DNA from: Clostridiales bacterium
GTDB taxonomy: Bacteria > Bacillota > Clostridia > Lachnospirales > Anaerotignaceae
Direction: 5' to 3'
Assembly (NCBI GenBank): GCA_018364635.1
Contig: JAGZLR010000021.1
Coordinates: 1 to 35,539, forward strand
Length of the DNA: 35,539 nucleotides
Made by a program: the position numbers and the translations under genes. The notes under the pieces are model-generated. The model saw only the letters and a list, made by a program, of their open reading frames with translations. It ran no database searches and was not told where the DNA came from. The stretch's first letter is position 1; every line of letters starts with the position of its first letter. Positions 1-8,130 of the stretch are shown here, piece after piece.

Positions 1-44
1 AAAAAATAGTGCTAAGCCATAGGTTAGAACCTGTGACTTAGCAT
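1..44 (-). terminator. Intrinsic terminator of the IS1634 transposase gene
   Basis: TGCTAAG at 10-16 pairs with CTTAGCA at 37-43. An inner stem (CATAGGTT / AACCTGTG, one G-U pair) continues it, giving a stem of about 15 bp with one internal mismatch. Read on the minus strand, the hairpin is followed by ACTATTTTTT at 1-9, a good U-tract. The transposase stop codon (24-26) lies inside the hairpin, so the last codons and the terminator overlap. Confidence 0.75.
6..14. repeat. Left inverted-repeat motif of the IS1634 element
   Basis: ATAGTGCTA at 6-14 is the exact reverse complement of TAGCACTAT at 1765-1773. The two flank the transposase gene on both sides and are the best visible candidates for part of the terminal inverted repeats. 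The true left tip may lie outside the window, so a target-site duplication cannot be checked. Confidence 0.5.
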
Positions 45-1736
45 TTTATTTATGTCTTCATTTCCAAGAAAGTAAGAAGTGAGAGGCAATCCGGTTCGCG
101 CAGTTAAATCCTTAGTAAACGAAGAACTTCGAGTTAAATTTATATACTTCCTGTCTGAGATTTTAGCAATTCTGAAATCACGGATAAAGTCAAAAATCTC
201 TTCGGTACCATATTCATCTTTTAAGATATGGATTTGAAATAATCTTGTCAGAAGTACAGAAAGATAGCATACAAGGAAATGCCCTGTAATCGTTTCCTGC
301 TTTTGCATAAAAACCGGTCTTGCATCAAGCTGAGATTTCATGATACGGAAGGACTCTTCAATTCTCCAAAGATTATGGTATGCAGCATAAATTGCAGAGG
401 CAGACATTCTAATTTCTGATGTTACAATCATGTTATATCCTGTCAGCTTTTTTGCGTTTTCTATTGCATTTTCGTTTATTTCCACTTTGACTTTCCCGGT
501 TGTTTTTTCTCCTTTTCTATCAGCAGAAAAAAAGGTGACATATTTTGCGCTGTCTCCATATTCGGATTTCTTTGCTTCACATGCCCTGAGTCTTTTTGCT
601 TTTTCTACCTGCCGATTGATTTCATGTTTTTGCTTTTCGGCCAGTTTTGGATTGAATGTTACAATACGTTTTTCCGTTAGCTTTAACGTTTTTCTATGTC
701 CATCTTTATCCGTGTAGTTATAAGTAAAATCATCAACACAATCTTTAATATAGTAAATAACTTCCCCCTTTTTATTTTTGACAGCAACATAATCATTTTT
801 AAGAAGTGCCCATGTCTTTTCTGTCTCAGGAAGCATTTTTACAGATTTAGAGAAAATATACCCATCGCCAAATTTCAGGGCGTGCAGGATATTTTCAAAA
901 CAATTCAGACCTTTATCAGCCACCCGAATGGTTCTGCCAGATATATGGCTCCGCTGTTTCAAATCATCAATGATATCCCGTATTACAGGTTTTTCGCTTT
1001 CGTTCCCAGGATACATTTTCATGCCAACAGGGATCTGGTTTGCATCAAGAAGCAGACCCATGCCAACGATGGGCTCTTTTTTGTTTTCTTTCGATGGTCC
1101 CTTAAGTCGGAAATCATCTTCCTTGTCAATTTCAAAATAGAAGTTTGTGCAGTCGAAGTAGCTGTGGGCAGTATCAAAAGGGTATTTTAATGCCACTTGA
1201 TGATTAAAAATTTCAATGATCTTTTCATATTCCGAACCTATGTATCCGAGACCGGAATAGAGCTGGTCAAGAGAAAAATCATATGCTTCAAACAGTTTCG
1301 GAAGTATTTCTATATATGTTTTTAGTTTCGAGCAGGGATGTACAACCCTTGCATAAATAAGAGAGGACATCATATCAAAGATGTTGAACCTGAAACCGGT
1401 GGCCGTTTGCATAAGGTCAATGTATTTTTTACAACCAAAGGAGTCACAAAGGTTTTTTAATGGGAAATATCCGAGGAGTTTTTCGGGTGACTCCTCCGAT
1501 ATTTGGCGGACTTTTTCGGCCTGCTTTCTTTTCTGAAATTCCTGATTTAATTTTTGAACTTCCTCTTTATAAAAAGAAATCGGATCTTCTATACCTTTCG
1601 CTTGCAGTTCATGAACATAGCCGATTGGCTTGTAAGAACGATGGGCGCCCGTTTTACGTTCTGGATTATAATAACTCTCGTAAATCTGCAGATAAGTTCC
1701 CTTTTTATTGTTTGTCTTTTTTAAAAAATATGCCAT
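24..1736 (-). CDS. IS1634-family (IS4 superfamily) DDE transposase
   Basis: A full-length 570-residue DDE transposase of the type usually named IS1634 in Clostridia. Its N-terminus (MAYFLKKTNNKKGTYLQIYE) and a central block with YFDCTNFYFEI and GMGLLLDANQIPVGMKMYPGN are typical of the IS4 superfamily. The first catalytic Asp is in the YFDCTN block and the second in the IRVADKGLNCFEN block. The YHNLWRIEESFRIMKSQLDARPV block supplies the final Glu. The reading frame is intact, so the element may be active. A short inverted repeat flanks it and its terminator is at the 3' end. It sits directly upstream of the polysaccharide promoter and may have separated the operon from genes to the left. Confidence 0.88.
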   Translation of the reverse strand: MAYFLKKTNNKKGTYLQIYESYYNPERKTGAHRSYKPIGYVHELQAKGIEDPISFYKEEVQKLNQEFQKRKQAEKVRQISEESPEKLLGYFPLKNLCDSFGCKKYIDLMQTATGFRFNIFDMMSSLIYARVVHPCSKLKTYIEILPKLFEAYDFSLDQLYSGLGYIGSEYEKIIEIFNHQVALKYPFDTAHSYFDCTNFYFEIDKEDDFRLKGPSKENKKEPIVGMGLLLDANQIPVGMKMYPGNESEKPVIRDIIDDLKQRSHISGRTIRVADKGLNCFENILHALKFGDGYIFSKSVKMLPETEKTWALLKNDYVAVKNKKGEVIYYIKDCVDDFTYNYTDKDGHRKTLKLTEKRIVTFNPKLAEKQKHEINRQVEKAKRLRACEAKKSEYGDSAKYVTFFSADRKGEKTTGKVKVEINENAIENAKKLTGYNMIVTSEIRMSASAIYAAYHNLWRIEESFRIMKSQLDARPVFMQKQETITGHFLVCYLSVLLTRLFQIHILKDEYGTEEIFDFIRDFRIAKISDRKYINLTRSSSFTKDLTARTGLPLTSYFLGNEDINKMLSHRF

Positions 1737-1764
1737 AAAATCACCCTCTTACGTTGTAACACTA

Positions 1765-1773
1765 TAGCACTAT
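1765..1773. repeat. Right inverted-repeat motif of the IS1634 element
   Basis: TAGCACTAT lies about 30 bp upstream of the transposase start codon and is inverted relative to the copy at 6-14. The surrounding sequence (ACTATAGCACTATATA) is itself a near-repeat. A further copy in the left-end orientation lies at 1880-1889, outside the apparent element. Confidence 0.5.
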
Positions 1774-1816
1774 ATAAACAAGACTTAAAAAAGTTTTTTT
1801 GTCAAGTTTTTTGAAA

Positions 1817-1843
1817 TAAAAAAAGCCAGTATTTATGCTGGCT
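1817..1843 (-). terminator. Minus-strand intrinsic terminator shielding the IS
   Basis: AGCCAGTA (1824-1831) pairs with TGCTGGCT (1836-1843) around a 4-nt loop. On the minus strand the hairpin is followed by seven U residues and AUUU (1823 downward). No minus-strand gene lies immediately to the right. The likely role is to block read-through into the transposase gene. Confidence 0.6.
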
Positions 1844-1932
1844 AACGAGAAACTATACGAAATGAAAGTCCCAAATAATATAGTGCTAAATTCTAAAGAC
1901 GGGAAATTGAGGAAACTCAAGGAATAAAACTG

Positions 1933-1961
1933 TGGACAAGCAGTACAAAATGAGATATACT
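1933..1961 (+). promoter_or_regulatory. Promoter of the polysaccharide operon
   Basis: TGGACA (1933-1938), a 17-bp spacer and TATACT (1956-1961) each match the vegetative sigma consensus at 5 of 6 positions. It is the only convincing plus-strand promoter between the IS and the first glycosyltransferase. Transcription would start near 1968, giving a leader of about 175 nt that contains the terminator hairpin at 2051-2081. Confidence 0.6.
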
Positions 1962-2050
1962 GATAAAGATAATTATAAATAGATTTATTTTGTGTTTTAT
2001 CAAGATTGGACAGAAGAAAACAATCAAGAAAGTAGGTAATATTTATAAGA

Positions 2051-2081
2051 GCATCCTGTCCTAAGGGAAGGGTGTTTTTTT
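2051..2081 (+). terminator. Leader terminator / attenuator ahead of the polysaccharide operon
   Basis: CATCCT (2052-2057) pairs with AGGGTG (2069-2074). An inner stem TCC/GGA follows, with a single bulged G and a TAAG loop, and then seven T residues (2075-2081). It lies downstream of the promoter at 1933-1961 and upstream of the first gene at 2143, with no gene in between. Unless it ends an undetected transcript, it must be read through. This layout fits processive antitermination of long exopolysaccharide operons (LoaP/NusG-paralogue type, known in Firmicutes). No such regulator gene is in the window. Confidence 0.7.
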
Positions 2082-2142
2082 AAATGAGTTTTATTTGAAA
2101 TAATAATAGCATTAGATAGGAAAAAGCGATAGGAGTTGTAGT

Positions 2143-3411
2143 ATGATGCCAAAAAAAAGGGTGTTGATATACGCACATTACTATGCCCCTGATACAGCAT
2201 CTACTGGTCAAATTTTGAAAGATCAAGCAGAGGGAATGTTAGGTGAATTTTCGGTAACGGTCATCTGTGTTGTTCCATCATATACAGGTACGGTATCAGA
2301 TGAGTATAAAAAGAAAAAATATTATTTTGAAAACTTAAATGGTGTTAATGTTATTCGTGTTAGAGTTCCTGAGTTTACTAAGAGAAATAAATTTAGTCGT
2401 ATAAAAAATATTGTGGCATATTTTTGCCGGGCTATAGTCGCTAGTAGAAAAGCAGGAAGACAGGATTATATCTTTACTATTTCACAACCGCCTATTCTTG
2501 GAGGTCTTTTAGGTGTAATTGGTAAATGGCAAAAACACGCAAAAATGATTTATTGTATTCAAGATTTTAATCCTGAGCAAGTTATAGCAGTAGGATACAG
2601 CAAGAATAAACTAGTTCTTAAATGCATGTTGCTTATGGATAAATTTAGTTGTCGCCATTCAGACTTAGTTATCACAGTTGGACGAGATTTGGTAGAAACA
2701 TTAAAGAGCCGTTTTAAAGGGAAAAAAGTACCCAAATATGTGATGATTAATAATTGGATTGATGAAAATGAAATTTACCCTTTATCATTAGACAATAATA
2801 AAGTTTTAGAGTTTAAAAAGAACTATAGGCTGGAAGATAAATTTGTTATCATGTACTCTGGAAATATTGGACTCTACTATGATCTTAAAAATTTATTAAT
2901 AGTAATTGAACAATTCAAACCTGGAACAAAAGCGGCAAACGGAAAAGAAGTTGTATTTGCTTTTGTTGGCGCAGGAGCAATTTTAGATGAGTTGGCTACT
3001 TATGCAAAGCAACATAATATGGAAAATGTAGTATTTATTCCATATCAGGAAAAAAATAATTTAATCTACTCATTAAATGCTGGAGATGTTCATTGGGTAG
3101 TAAATTCAAAAGGGATAAAAGGAGTATCATGTCCTTCTAAATTCTATGGCTGTATTGCGGGGGCGCGTCCTGTTTTGGGGGTATTAGAGCAAGGGTCTGA
3201 AATAAGAATGTTGATTGAAGAAATTGGATGTGGTCTTGTAAGTGAACCAGAGGGATATGAAAAAATCAAAGAAAATTTACAGTGGTTTTTGGAACATGCA
3301 GGAACTGAGGAACTAGAGGATATGGGAAAGAAAGGAAGAGAATTCTTAGAAAAATATTTAACTAAAAATATTAGTATTCAGAAGTATATAGATGTAATTA
3401 AAAATTTATGA
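2143..3411 (+). CDS. Glycosyltransferase, GT4 (WbuB/WcaI-like)
   Basis: A 422-residue GT-B fold glycosyltransferase that would add a sugar to the lipid-linked repeat unit at the cytoplasmic face. The N-terminal domain opens with VLIYAHYYAPDTASTGQ. The C-terminal nucleotide-sugar domain has VIMYSGNIG, FVFVGAG-like (AFVGAGAILDEL) and GCIAGARPVLG blocks. The overall pattern resembles the WbuB/WcaI group, some members of which move N-acetyl-L-fucosamine; donor and acceptor here cannot be read from sequence. It is the first gene after the leader terminator, with an AGGAG site before ATGATG. Ten bases separate it from the next gene, indicating one operon. Confidence 0.85.
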   Translation: MMPKKRVLIYAHYYAPDTASTGQILKDQAEGMLGEFSVTVICVVPSYTGTVSDEYKKKKYYFENLNGVNVIRVRVPEFTKRNKFSRIKNIVAYFCRAIVASRKAGRQDYIFTISQPPILGGLLGVIGKWQKHAKMIYCIQDFNPEQVIAVGYSKNKLVLKCMLLMDKFSCRHSDLVITVGRDLVETLKSRFKGKKVPKYVMINNWIDENEIYPLSLDNNKVLEFKKNYRLEDKFVIMYSGNIGLYYDLKNLLIVIEQFKPGTKAANGKEVVFAFVGAGAILDELATYAKQHNMENVVFIPYQEKNNLIYSLNAGDVHWVVNSKGIKGVSCPSKFYGCIAGARPVLGVLEQGSEIRMLIEEIGCGLVSEPEGYEKIKENLQWFLEHAGTEELEDMGKKGREFLEKYLTKNISIQKYIDVIKNL

Positions 3412-3421
3412 GGATAGATAA

Positions 3422-4327
3422 ATGGTTGATGTGACAGTTGTTATTTTAACAAAAAATGAACAAAAAAATCTTAGAAAGTGTATAGAGTCATTTTCTGGAA
3501 TTGTTAAACGATTTGTAATTGTAGATAGTTTTAGCACAGATGGGACAGAAGAACTCTGTCATCAGCTTGATGGAGAATTACGTCTAATTGGTTCACAATT
3601 AGATTTTTATCAGAATAAATGGGTGGATTATGCTACCCAATTAAATTGGGGGTTAACCAATACCAGCATTTCTACAGAATGGACCATGAGATTTGATTCT
3701 GACGAAGAATTACTTCCAGAGCTAGCAAAAGAGATAGATGAGACGCTTGGCAATTTAGAGGTTCCTATAAATGGTGTTATTCTCCGCAGAAGAATGTATT
3801 TTATGGGAAAATTTATTAAACATGGCGGAAGATACCCTGAGTTACTTCTTCGAATATTTCGCACAGGAAAAGCAAAGTGTGAACAAAAAATTATGGATGA
3901 GCATATGATTTTGTCAGAAGGTACTACGATAACTTTTAAGAACGATTTGATTGATAACAACCAAAAGGATCTTGATTGGTGGACAAGCAAGCACAATTGG
4001 TATAGTAATAGAGAAGTTTTAGATTATCAAATGACTTTAAAGCATCAAGTAGACGAATCACTAGCAAAAGGCGGTATATCAAGTGGGCAGGCTAGTGTAA
4101 AAAGAAAGATAAAGAATAAGGGATATTATAATTTACCTAAATTCTGGAGAGCACATTTGTATTTTCTATATAGGTATTATTTGAAATTGGGTTTTCTAGA
4201 TGGACCAGAGGGAAAAATTTATCATTTTTTACAGGCATATTGGTATCGATATTTGGTAGATGCAAAAATGTTTGAATGCGAAAAAAATGGGATTGAAATG
4301 TCACCCCAAGGAGACCTGAAGGCATAG
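3422..4327 (+). CDS. Glycosyltransferase, GT2 (WaaE/KdtX-like)
   Basis: A 301-residue GT-A enzyme. It begins with VTVVILTKNEQKNLRKCIES, then has VDSFSTDGTEEL. The acceptor-side block NKWVDYATQLNWGL is followed by RFDSDEEL, the metal-binding DXD-type region; this order is typical of the WaaE/KdtX branch of GT2. Such enzymes transfer a hexose (often glucose) to a polysaccharide or LPS core. The exact linkage is unknown here. It lies in the operon 10 bp after the first GT and 13 bp before the next. Confidence 0.84.
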   Translation: MVDVTVVILTKNEQKNLRKCIESFSGIVKRFVIVDSFSTDGTEELCHQLDGELRLIGSQLDFYQNKWVDYATQLNWGLTNTSISTEWTMRFDSDEELLPELAKEIDETLGNLEVPINGVILRRRMYFMGKFIKHGGRYPELLLRIFRTGKAKCEQKIMDEHMILSEGTTITFKNDLIDNNQKDLDWWTSKHNWYSNREVLDYQMTLKHQVDESLAKGGISSGQASVKRKIKNKGYYNLPKFWRAHLYFLYRYYLKLGFLDGPEGKIYHFLQAYWYRYLVDAKMFECEKNGIEMSPQGDLKA

Positions 4328-4340
4328 AGGGAGAAAGTTT

Positions 4341-5417
4341 ATGAGAATACTAGTTATTATATGTACAGGCTTTGTACCATGGGGGGGGCTAACAACTGTT
4401 GCAATGAATTATTATCGTGCAATGGATAAGCAGGGAATGATAATTGATTTTGCGTCTAATAATGTTCCAACACAAGATTTGATTGATGAGTTAGAAAAAA
4501 ATGGTAGCCAGTATATAAAATTGCCCCCGCGGAAAAAAATTTTTAGTTATGATAAAAAATTATGTAGTATATTAAAAGGTTATGACGTGGTTCATATACA
4601 TGGTAATAGTGCAACTATGTCGTTGGAATTGTTTCCGGCAGTGATGTGTGGAGTTCCTAAAAGAATAGTACATTGCCATACGACAGTGCCTACTGCGAAG
4701 AAGTTAAGTAAATTTTTGCGTCCTGTTTTTTTAAAGATGTATACTCATGCTATAGCAGTATCTAAGGAGGCAGGAGATTGGCTATATGGTGAAGATAATT
4801 TTGTGATCTTGAATAATGCAATTCCAGTTAGTAAATATCAATTTGATTTGAAAGAAAGAACAAGAATACGATTAGAGCTAGGGATAGGAGAAGGTTCGGT
4901 TGTAATAGGTAATATTGCTAAAATAAATATACCGAAGAATCATACTTTTATATTAGAGATTTTTCAAGAAATCCAAAAGAAATTAAAAGGTGCAAAGCTT
5001 CTTTTAGTGGGAGACGGTCCTTTAAGAAAACAAATAGAAGAGAAAGCGAAGCAGTTAAAGATATATGATGATATTTATTTTATCGGAATGAGTAATACTC
5101 CAACAAAGTGGTTACAAGCAATGGATTATTTTCTTTTTCCATCAAATTATGAAGGGTTCGGTTTGGCATTATTGGAAGCTCAGGCGAATGGAGTGAAGTG
5201 TTTTGCATCAGATGTGATTCCTGCCTTAACAAATGCCACTGGAAAGGTGAAATATATTTCGCTTAAGGAATCGGCTGAAGCGTGGGCAAGTGAAATATGT
5301 AATACTCCTATGGAACGTATGCCTAATGATTTTATTGTTAAAAAGTTTAGGGATGCTCATCTTGATATTACTACTGAAGCAGAACATTTAAAAAATATAT
5401 ATGAAGAAAAATTATAA
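4341..5417 (+). CDS. Glycosyltransferase, GT4 (exopolysaccharide type)
   Basis: A 358-residue GT-B glycosyltransferase. The N-terminal motif is VPWGGLTTVAMNYYRAM. The C-terminal donor domain has KNHTFILEIFQEI, LLLVGDGPL and the GT4 signature FPSNYEGFGLALLEAQANG, with the two Glu residues expected of retaining GT4 enzymes. The start has a GGGAGAAAG site 7 bp upstream. The conserved WGG motif near the start is encoded as TGGGGGGGG, giving an eight-G run at codons 14-16. This is long for such an AT-rich gene and is a candidate slippage site. The sugar specificity cannot be told. Confidence 0.85.
   Translation: MRILVIICTGFVPWGGLTTVAMNYYRAMDKQGMIIDFASNNVPTQDLIDELEKNGSQYIKLPPRKKIFSYDKKLCSILKGYDVVHIHGNSATMSLELFPAVMCGVPKRIVHCHTTVPTAKKLSKFLRPVFLKMYTHAIAVSKEAGDWLYGEDNFVILNNAIPVSKYQFDLKERTRIRLELGIGEGSVVIGNIAKINIPKNHTFILEIFQEIQKKLKGAKLLLVGDGPLRKQIEEKAKQLKIYDDIYFIGMSNTPTKWLQAMDYFLFPSNYEGFGLALLEAQANGVKCFASDVIPALTNATGKVKYISLKESAEAWASEICNTPMERMPNDFIVKKFRDAHLDITTEAEHLKNIYEEKL
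4381..4388 (+). repeat. Homopolymeric G8 tract inside a glycosyltransferase gene
   Basis: Eight consecutive G residues encode part of W-G-G at codons 14-16 of the GT4 gene starting at 4341. It is the longest G or C run I found in the window; others are G7 at 12819-12825, G6 at 9088-9093 and C6 runs in the fkp gene. Loss or gain of one G would frameshift the gene near its start. Confidence 0.8.
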
Positions 5418-5442
5418 TTTTAGGTTAGAAAGAAGAGAAGAC

Positions 5443-6261
5443 ATGAATTGGAAAATTTCTATAGTAACTATTTGTAAAAATGCAGAAAATGAAATAATAG
5501 ATACACTTCAGTCAGTTTTATTGCAAGATTATTCTAATTTAGAGTATATAATTATTGATGGTGGATCGACTGATGAAACCAATAATATTATAAACCAATA
5601 TTATGGGTTATTGCAGAGCAAGGGTATAAAGACTGTATATATTTCAGAACCAGACAAGGGAATTTCAGATGCTTTTAATAAGGGGATTTCCATTTCTACC
5701 GGTGATATAATTGGGCTGATAAATGCTGGAGACACATTATTGGAGCATTCATTAAGGACTATATCAGAAAATTTTGATGAACAATTGGATGTTTTATATG
5801 GAAATACCGTTTTTGTTGATAAAAAAAACGGTATTAAGTATTTAAGAAAAAAACCGGAAAATGTTGACTACTCTAAATTTGCGTCTAGAGGATTGGTTTT
5901 TACTCATCAAAGTGCATTTGTAAAGAAAAAAATGTATGATACGGTAGGGCTTTACGACTTAGATTTTAAAATAATTATGGATACAGAATTATTTATTCGT
6001 TTTTATCAAAGTGGAGCAACGTTCAAATATATTGATAAAAATTTAGTATCTATGTTGGCTGGAGGCATAAGCTCAAAACCTAGTAAAAAACTTTATGAGG
6101 AGCATATCGAAATAGGAAGAAGATATGGTGGAGTGAGCAGATGGAGACTAAGAATACATTATATTTGTGATATGCCAATTGCTTGGCTTAAAACACAAGT
6201 TAAAAAAAATAAGAAGTTATGGAATTTTCTTATTGGTAAAAAAAGAACGTTAAAAAAATAA
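5443..6261 (+). CDS. Glycosyltransferase, GT2
   Basis: A 272-residue GT-A enzyme with the GT2 opening MNWKISIVTICKNAENEI. It has the donor-binding IIIDGGSTDETNNII and SEPDKGISDAFNKGISISTG, followed by IGLINAGDTL. This arrangement is common in capsule GT2 proteins that add Gal, GalNAc or Glc. A longer in-frame start exists at 5401, overlapping the preceding gene. I prefer ATG 5443 because GT2 domains begin close to the ISIVTI strand and a GAAGAGAAG purine stretch lies just upstream. Specificity is unknown. Confidence 0.82.
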   Translation: MNWKISIVTICKNAENEIIDTLQSVLLQDYSNLEYIIIDGGSTDETNNIINQYYGLLQSKGIKTVYISEPDKGISDAFNKGISISTGDIIGLINAGDTLLEHSLRTISENFDEQLDVLYGNTVFVDKKNGIKYLRKKPENVDYSKFASRGLVFTHQSAFVKKKMYDTVGLYDLDFKIIMDTELFIRFYQSGATFKYIDKNLVSMLAGGISSKPSKKLYEEHIEIGRRYGGVSRWRLRIHYICDMPIAWLKTQVKKNKKLWNFLIGKKRTLKK

Positions 6262-6291
6262 GACTTTTTTGAATAAAGGGAGAGCAAGACC

Positions 6292-7563
6292 GTGGTGAGA
6301 GGAATTATCAAAATAGTAATTATATATATATTACGACTATTTATAAAAGTATTGTATGTTTTTCCGATAAAAAATAATAGAATTATTTTTAATTCCTATC
6401 GAGGTCAACAATATTCTTGTAATCCTAAATACATATCGCAAACACTCGTAGAACTATATCCGAATAACTTTGAGGTGATTTGGGCTTTTAATGACCCAAA
6501 CAAATTTCGTTATTTAGAGAAGCAAGGAATTATATTGGTTAAATTCAATAGTTTAAAACGATTTTATTATGAAGCCACAGCAAAAGTTAGTATTAATAAT
6601 ATTGGTTCATTTTCATGGTTACCGTTAAGAAAGGGGCAAGAACATATTAATACATGGCATAGCGGGTTAGATCTAGAAAATTGTGGCATGAATGAACCGG
6701 CGAATGATATAATTACACGATATACGATTGGGTTAAGTGGAAGAGAAACAACATTATTTTTGGCTGCAAATAAAGTGTTTTCGGATTATAGTGCAAAAGT
6801 TCAGTTTGGATATTATGGTATGATGCTTAATTGTGGTCTTCCAAGAGGAGACAATCTTATAAATGAAAAATCAGAGATAATTAGAAAAAGAGTACGTAAT
6901 AGTTTTAATATAGATGAAAACGATATAGTTGTAATGTATGCCCCTACATGGAGATATGGCGGAGCGAAAGATATGCCTAAAATGGATTATATTAAGCTTT
7001 CTAATTCGTTGAAAAAGAGATTTGGTTCTGAATTTGTTATTTGGAATCGCTCTCATCATTTGAGCAGTAATACCCAAATAATTGGTGATGAACACTTGAT
7101 AGATGTTACAAATTATTCGGATATTCAAGAATTAGTAATATCATGTGATATTTTGATTTCAGATTACTCATCTGTTATATGGGATGGCGCTCTAGGAGGG
7201 AAATATGTTATTCAATATGCTCCTGATGCAGAACAATTTGAGAAAGAGAGAGGATTATATGTCCCAGTAGGGAAATGGTGTATTCCAGCAATGATGACCA
7301 TGGAGGACTTATGTAATTATTTAAGGAATATAAATTTTTCAGAAGGGTTGAAATATTCTAAAAATTTATTGGATATGATGGGAAGTTATGAAACAGGTTG
7401 TTCAAGTGAAATTTGTTGTAGATGGATTGCTGATAAGTGTTTTGGAACACATGATGAGAATTCAATTTATTTACCTTATCTAAGTAAAGCTGCAGACTCT
7501 CCAAATTACGCTATAATAGAAAAGTTAAATTCTCAAGAATCGTTAATTAGTAAGGAGATATAA
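6292..7563 (+). CDS. CDP-glycerol glycerophosphotransferase family (TagF/TarF-like)
   Basis: A 423-residue member of the glycerophosphotransferase family, which transfers polyol-phosphate from a CDP donor to a glycan. Diagnostic blocks are NTWHSGLDLENCG (family HxG His), NCGLPRGD, VVMYAPTWR and LISDYSSVIWDGA, then QFEKERGLY. The N-terminus (about residues 1-25) is hydrophobic and basic, suggesting peripheral or monotopic membrane association. The start is GTG 6292 behind an AAAGGGAGAG site. Its CDP-linked donor could be made by the cytidylyltransferase domain at 13157, but whether that is CDP-glycerol or a related alcohol is unknown. This predicts a phosphodiester-containing polymer. Confidence 0.82.
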   Translation: MVRGIIKIVIIYILRLFIKVLYVFPIKNNRIIFNSYRGQQYSCNPKYISQTLVELYPNNFEVIWAFNDPNKFRYLEKQGIILVKFNSLKRFYYEATAKVSINNIGSFSWLPLRKGQEHINTWHSGLDLENCGMNEPANDIITRYTIGLSGRETTLFLAANKVFSDYSAKVQFGYYGMMLNCGLPRGDNLINEKSEIIRKRVRNSFNIDENDIVVMYAPTWRYGGAKDMPKMDYIKLSNSLKKRFGSEFVIWNRSHHLSSNTQIIGDEHLIDVTNYSDIQELVISCDILISDYSSVIWDGALGGKYVIQYAPDAEQFEKERGLYVPVGKWCIPAMMTMEDLCNYLRNINFSEGLKYSKNLLDMMGSYETGCSSEICCRWIADKCFGTHDENSIYLPYLSKAADSPNYAIIEKLNSQESLISKEI

Positions 7564-7566
7564 AGG

Positions 7567-8085
7567 ATGAATCTATCATTTAGAGCACATATAAAAAAAG
7601 AAATTATTATGGAATTAGATACTAATGAATGTACTGGTGTCAAAAACAATAATGAGCTGGAATTTCGAAGGATTGATGATGGAAATATAAAAGATTTTGC
7701 TAACGATGACTTTATTTCAACATCCATGATGCAAAAAGGAAGGTATATAGGTGCATATGAAAAAGGTAAGCCTATTGGGTTTGCTAGTCTTGTGTATAGA
7801 GGAGAAAAAGGAGACTATTTTAATATAAAAAAGTGTGATTTATATTTACAGAAACTGTATATTTTTCCAAATTATCGCGGACGGAGAATCATGCAAGACA
7901 TTATAATATATTGCTTAACCTTGCCAACACCTGATGGAAGTGCCCCACAGAAAGTCAGTCTTTGTGTAAGACCAGATAATATTGCCGCAATTAAGTGCTA
8001 TAAGAGAGTGGGATTCAAAATAATGGGGAGTAAAATTTTTTTCAGACTTTGTAAAGATATTGTTTTTCCTAGGCATATTATTTAG
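7567..8085 (+). CDS. GNAT-family N-acetyltransferase
   Basis: A 172-residue GNAT fold. The acetyl-CoA binding motif A is visible as LQKLYIFPNYRGRRIMQDII (a variant of the V-x-P-x-x-R-G-x-G/A loop). The C-terminal motif B is PDNIAAIKCYKRVGFKIMG. The start at 7567 follows an AAGGAG site and lies 3 bp after the previous stop, so the two genes are probably translationally coupled. In a polysaccharide operon it may acetylate an amino group on a precursor or on the glycan, possibly the product of the aminotransferase at 12058. That link is only a guess. Confidence 0.75.
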   Translation: MNLSFRAHIKKEIIMELDTNECTGVKNNNELEFRRIDDGNIKDFANDDFISTSMMQKGRYIGAYEKGKPIGFASLVYRGEKGDYFNIKKCDLYLQKLYIFPNYRGRRIMQDIIIYCLTLPTPDGSAPQKVSLCVRPDNIAAIKCYKRVGFKIMGSKIFFRLCKDIVFPRHII

Positions 8086-8130
8086 AGCAAAAAAGGGATA
8101 ATTTGGACAATGAAAGAGAGATGAAAGTAA

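Noticed and set aside
430..1190. Plus-strand open frames opposite the IS1634 transposase
   Set aside because: They are the complement of a full-length transposase with clear family motifs; composition is unlike a real protein.
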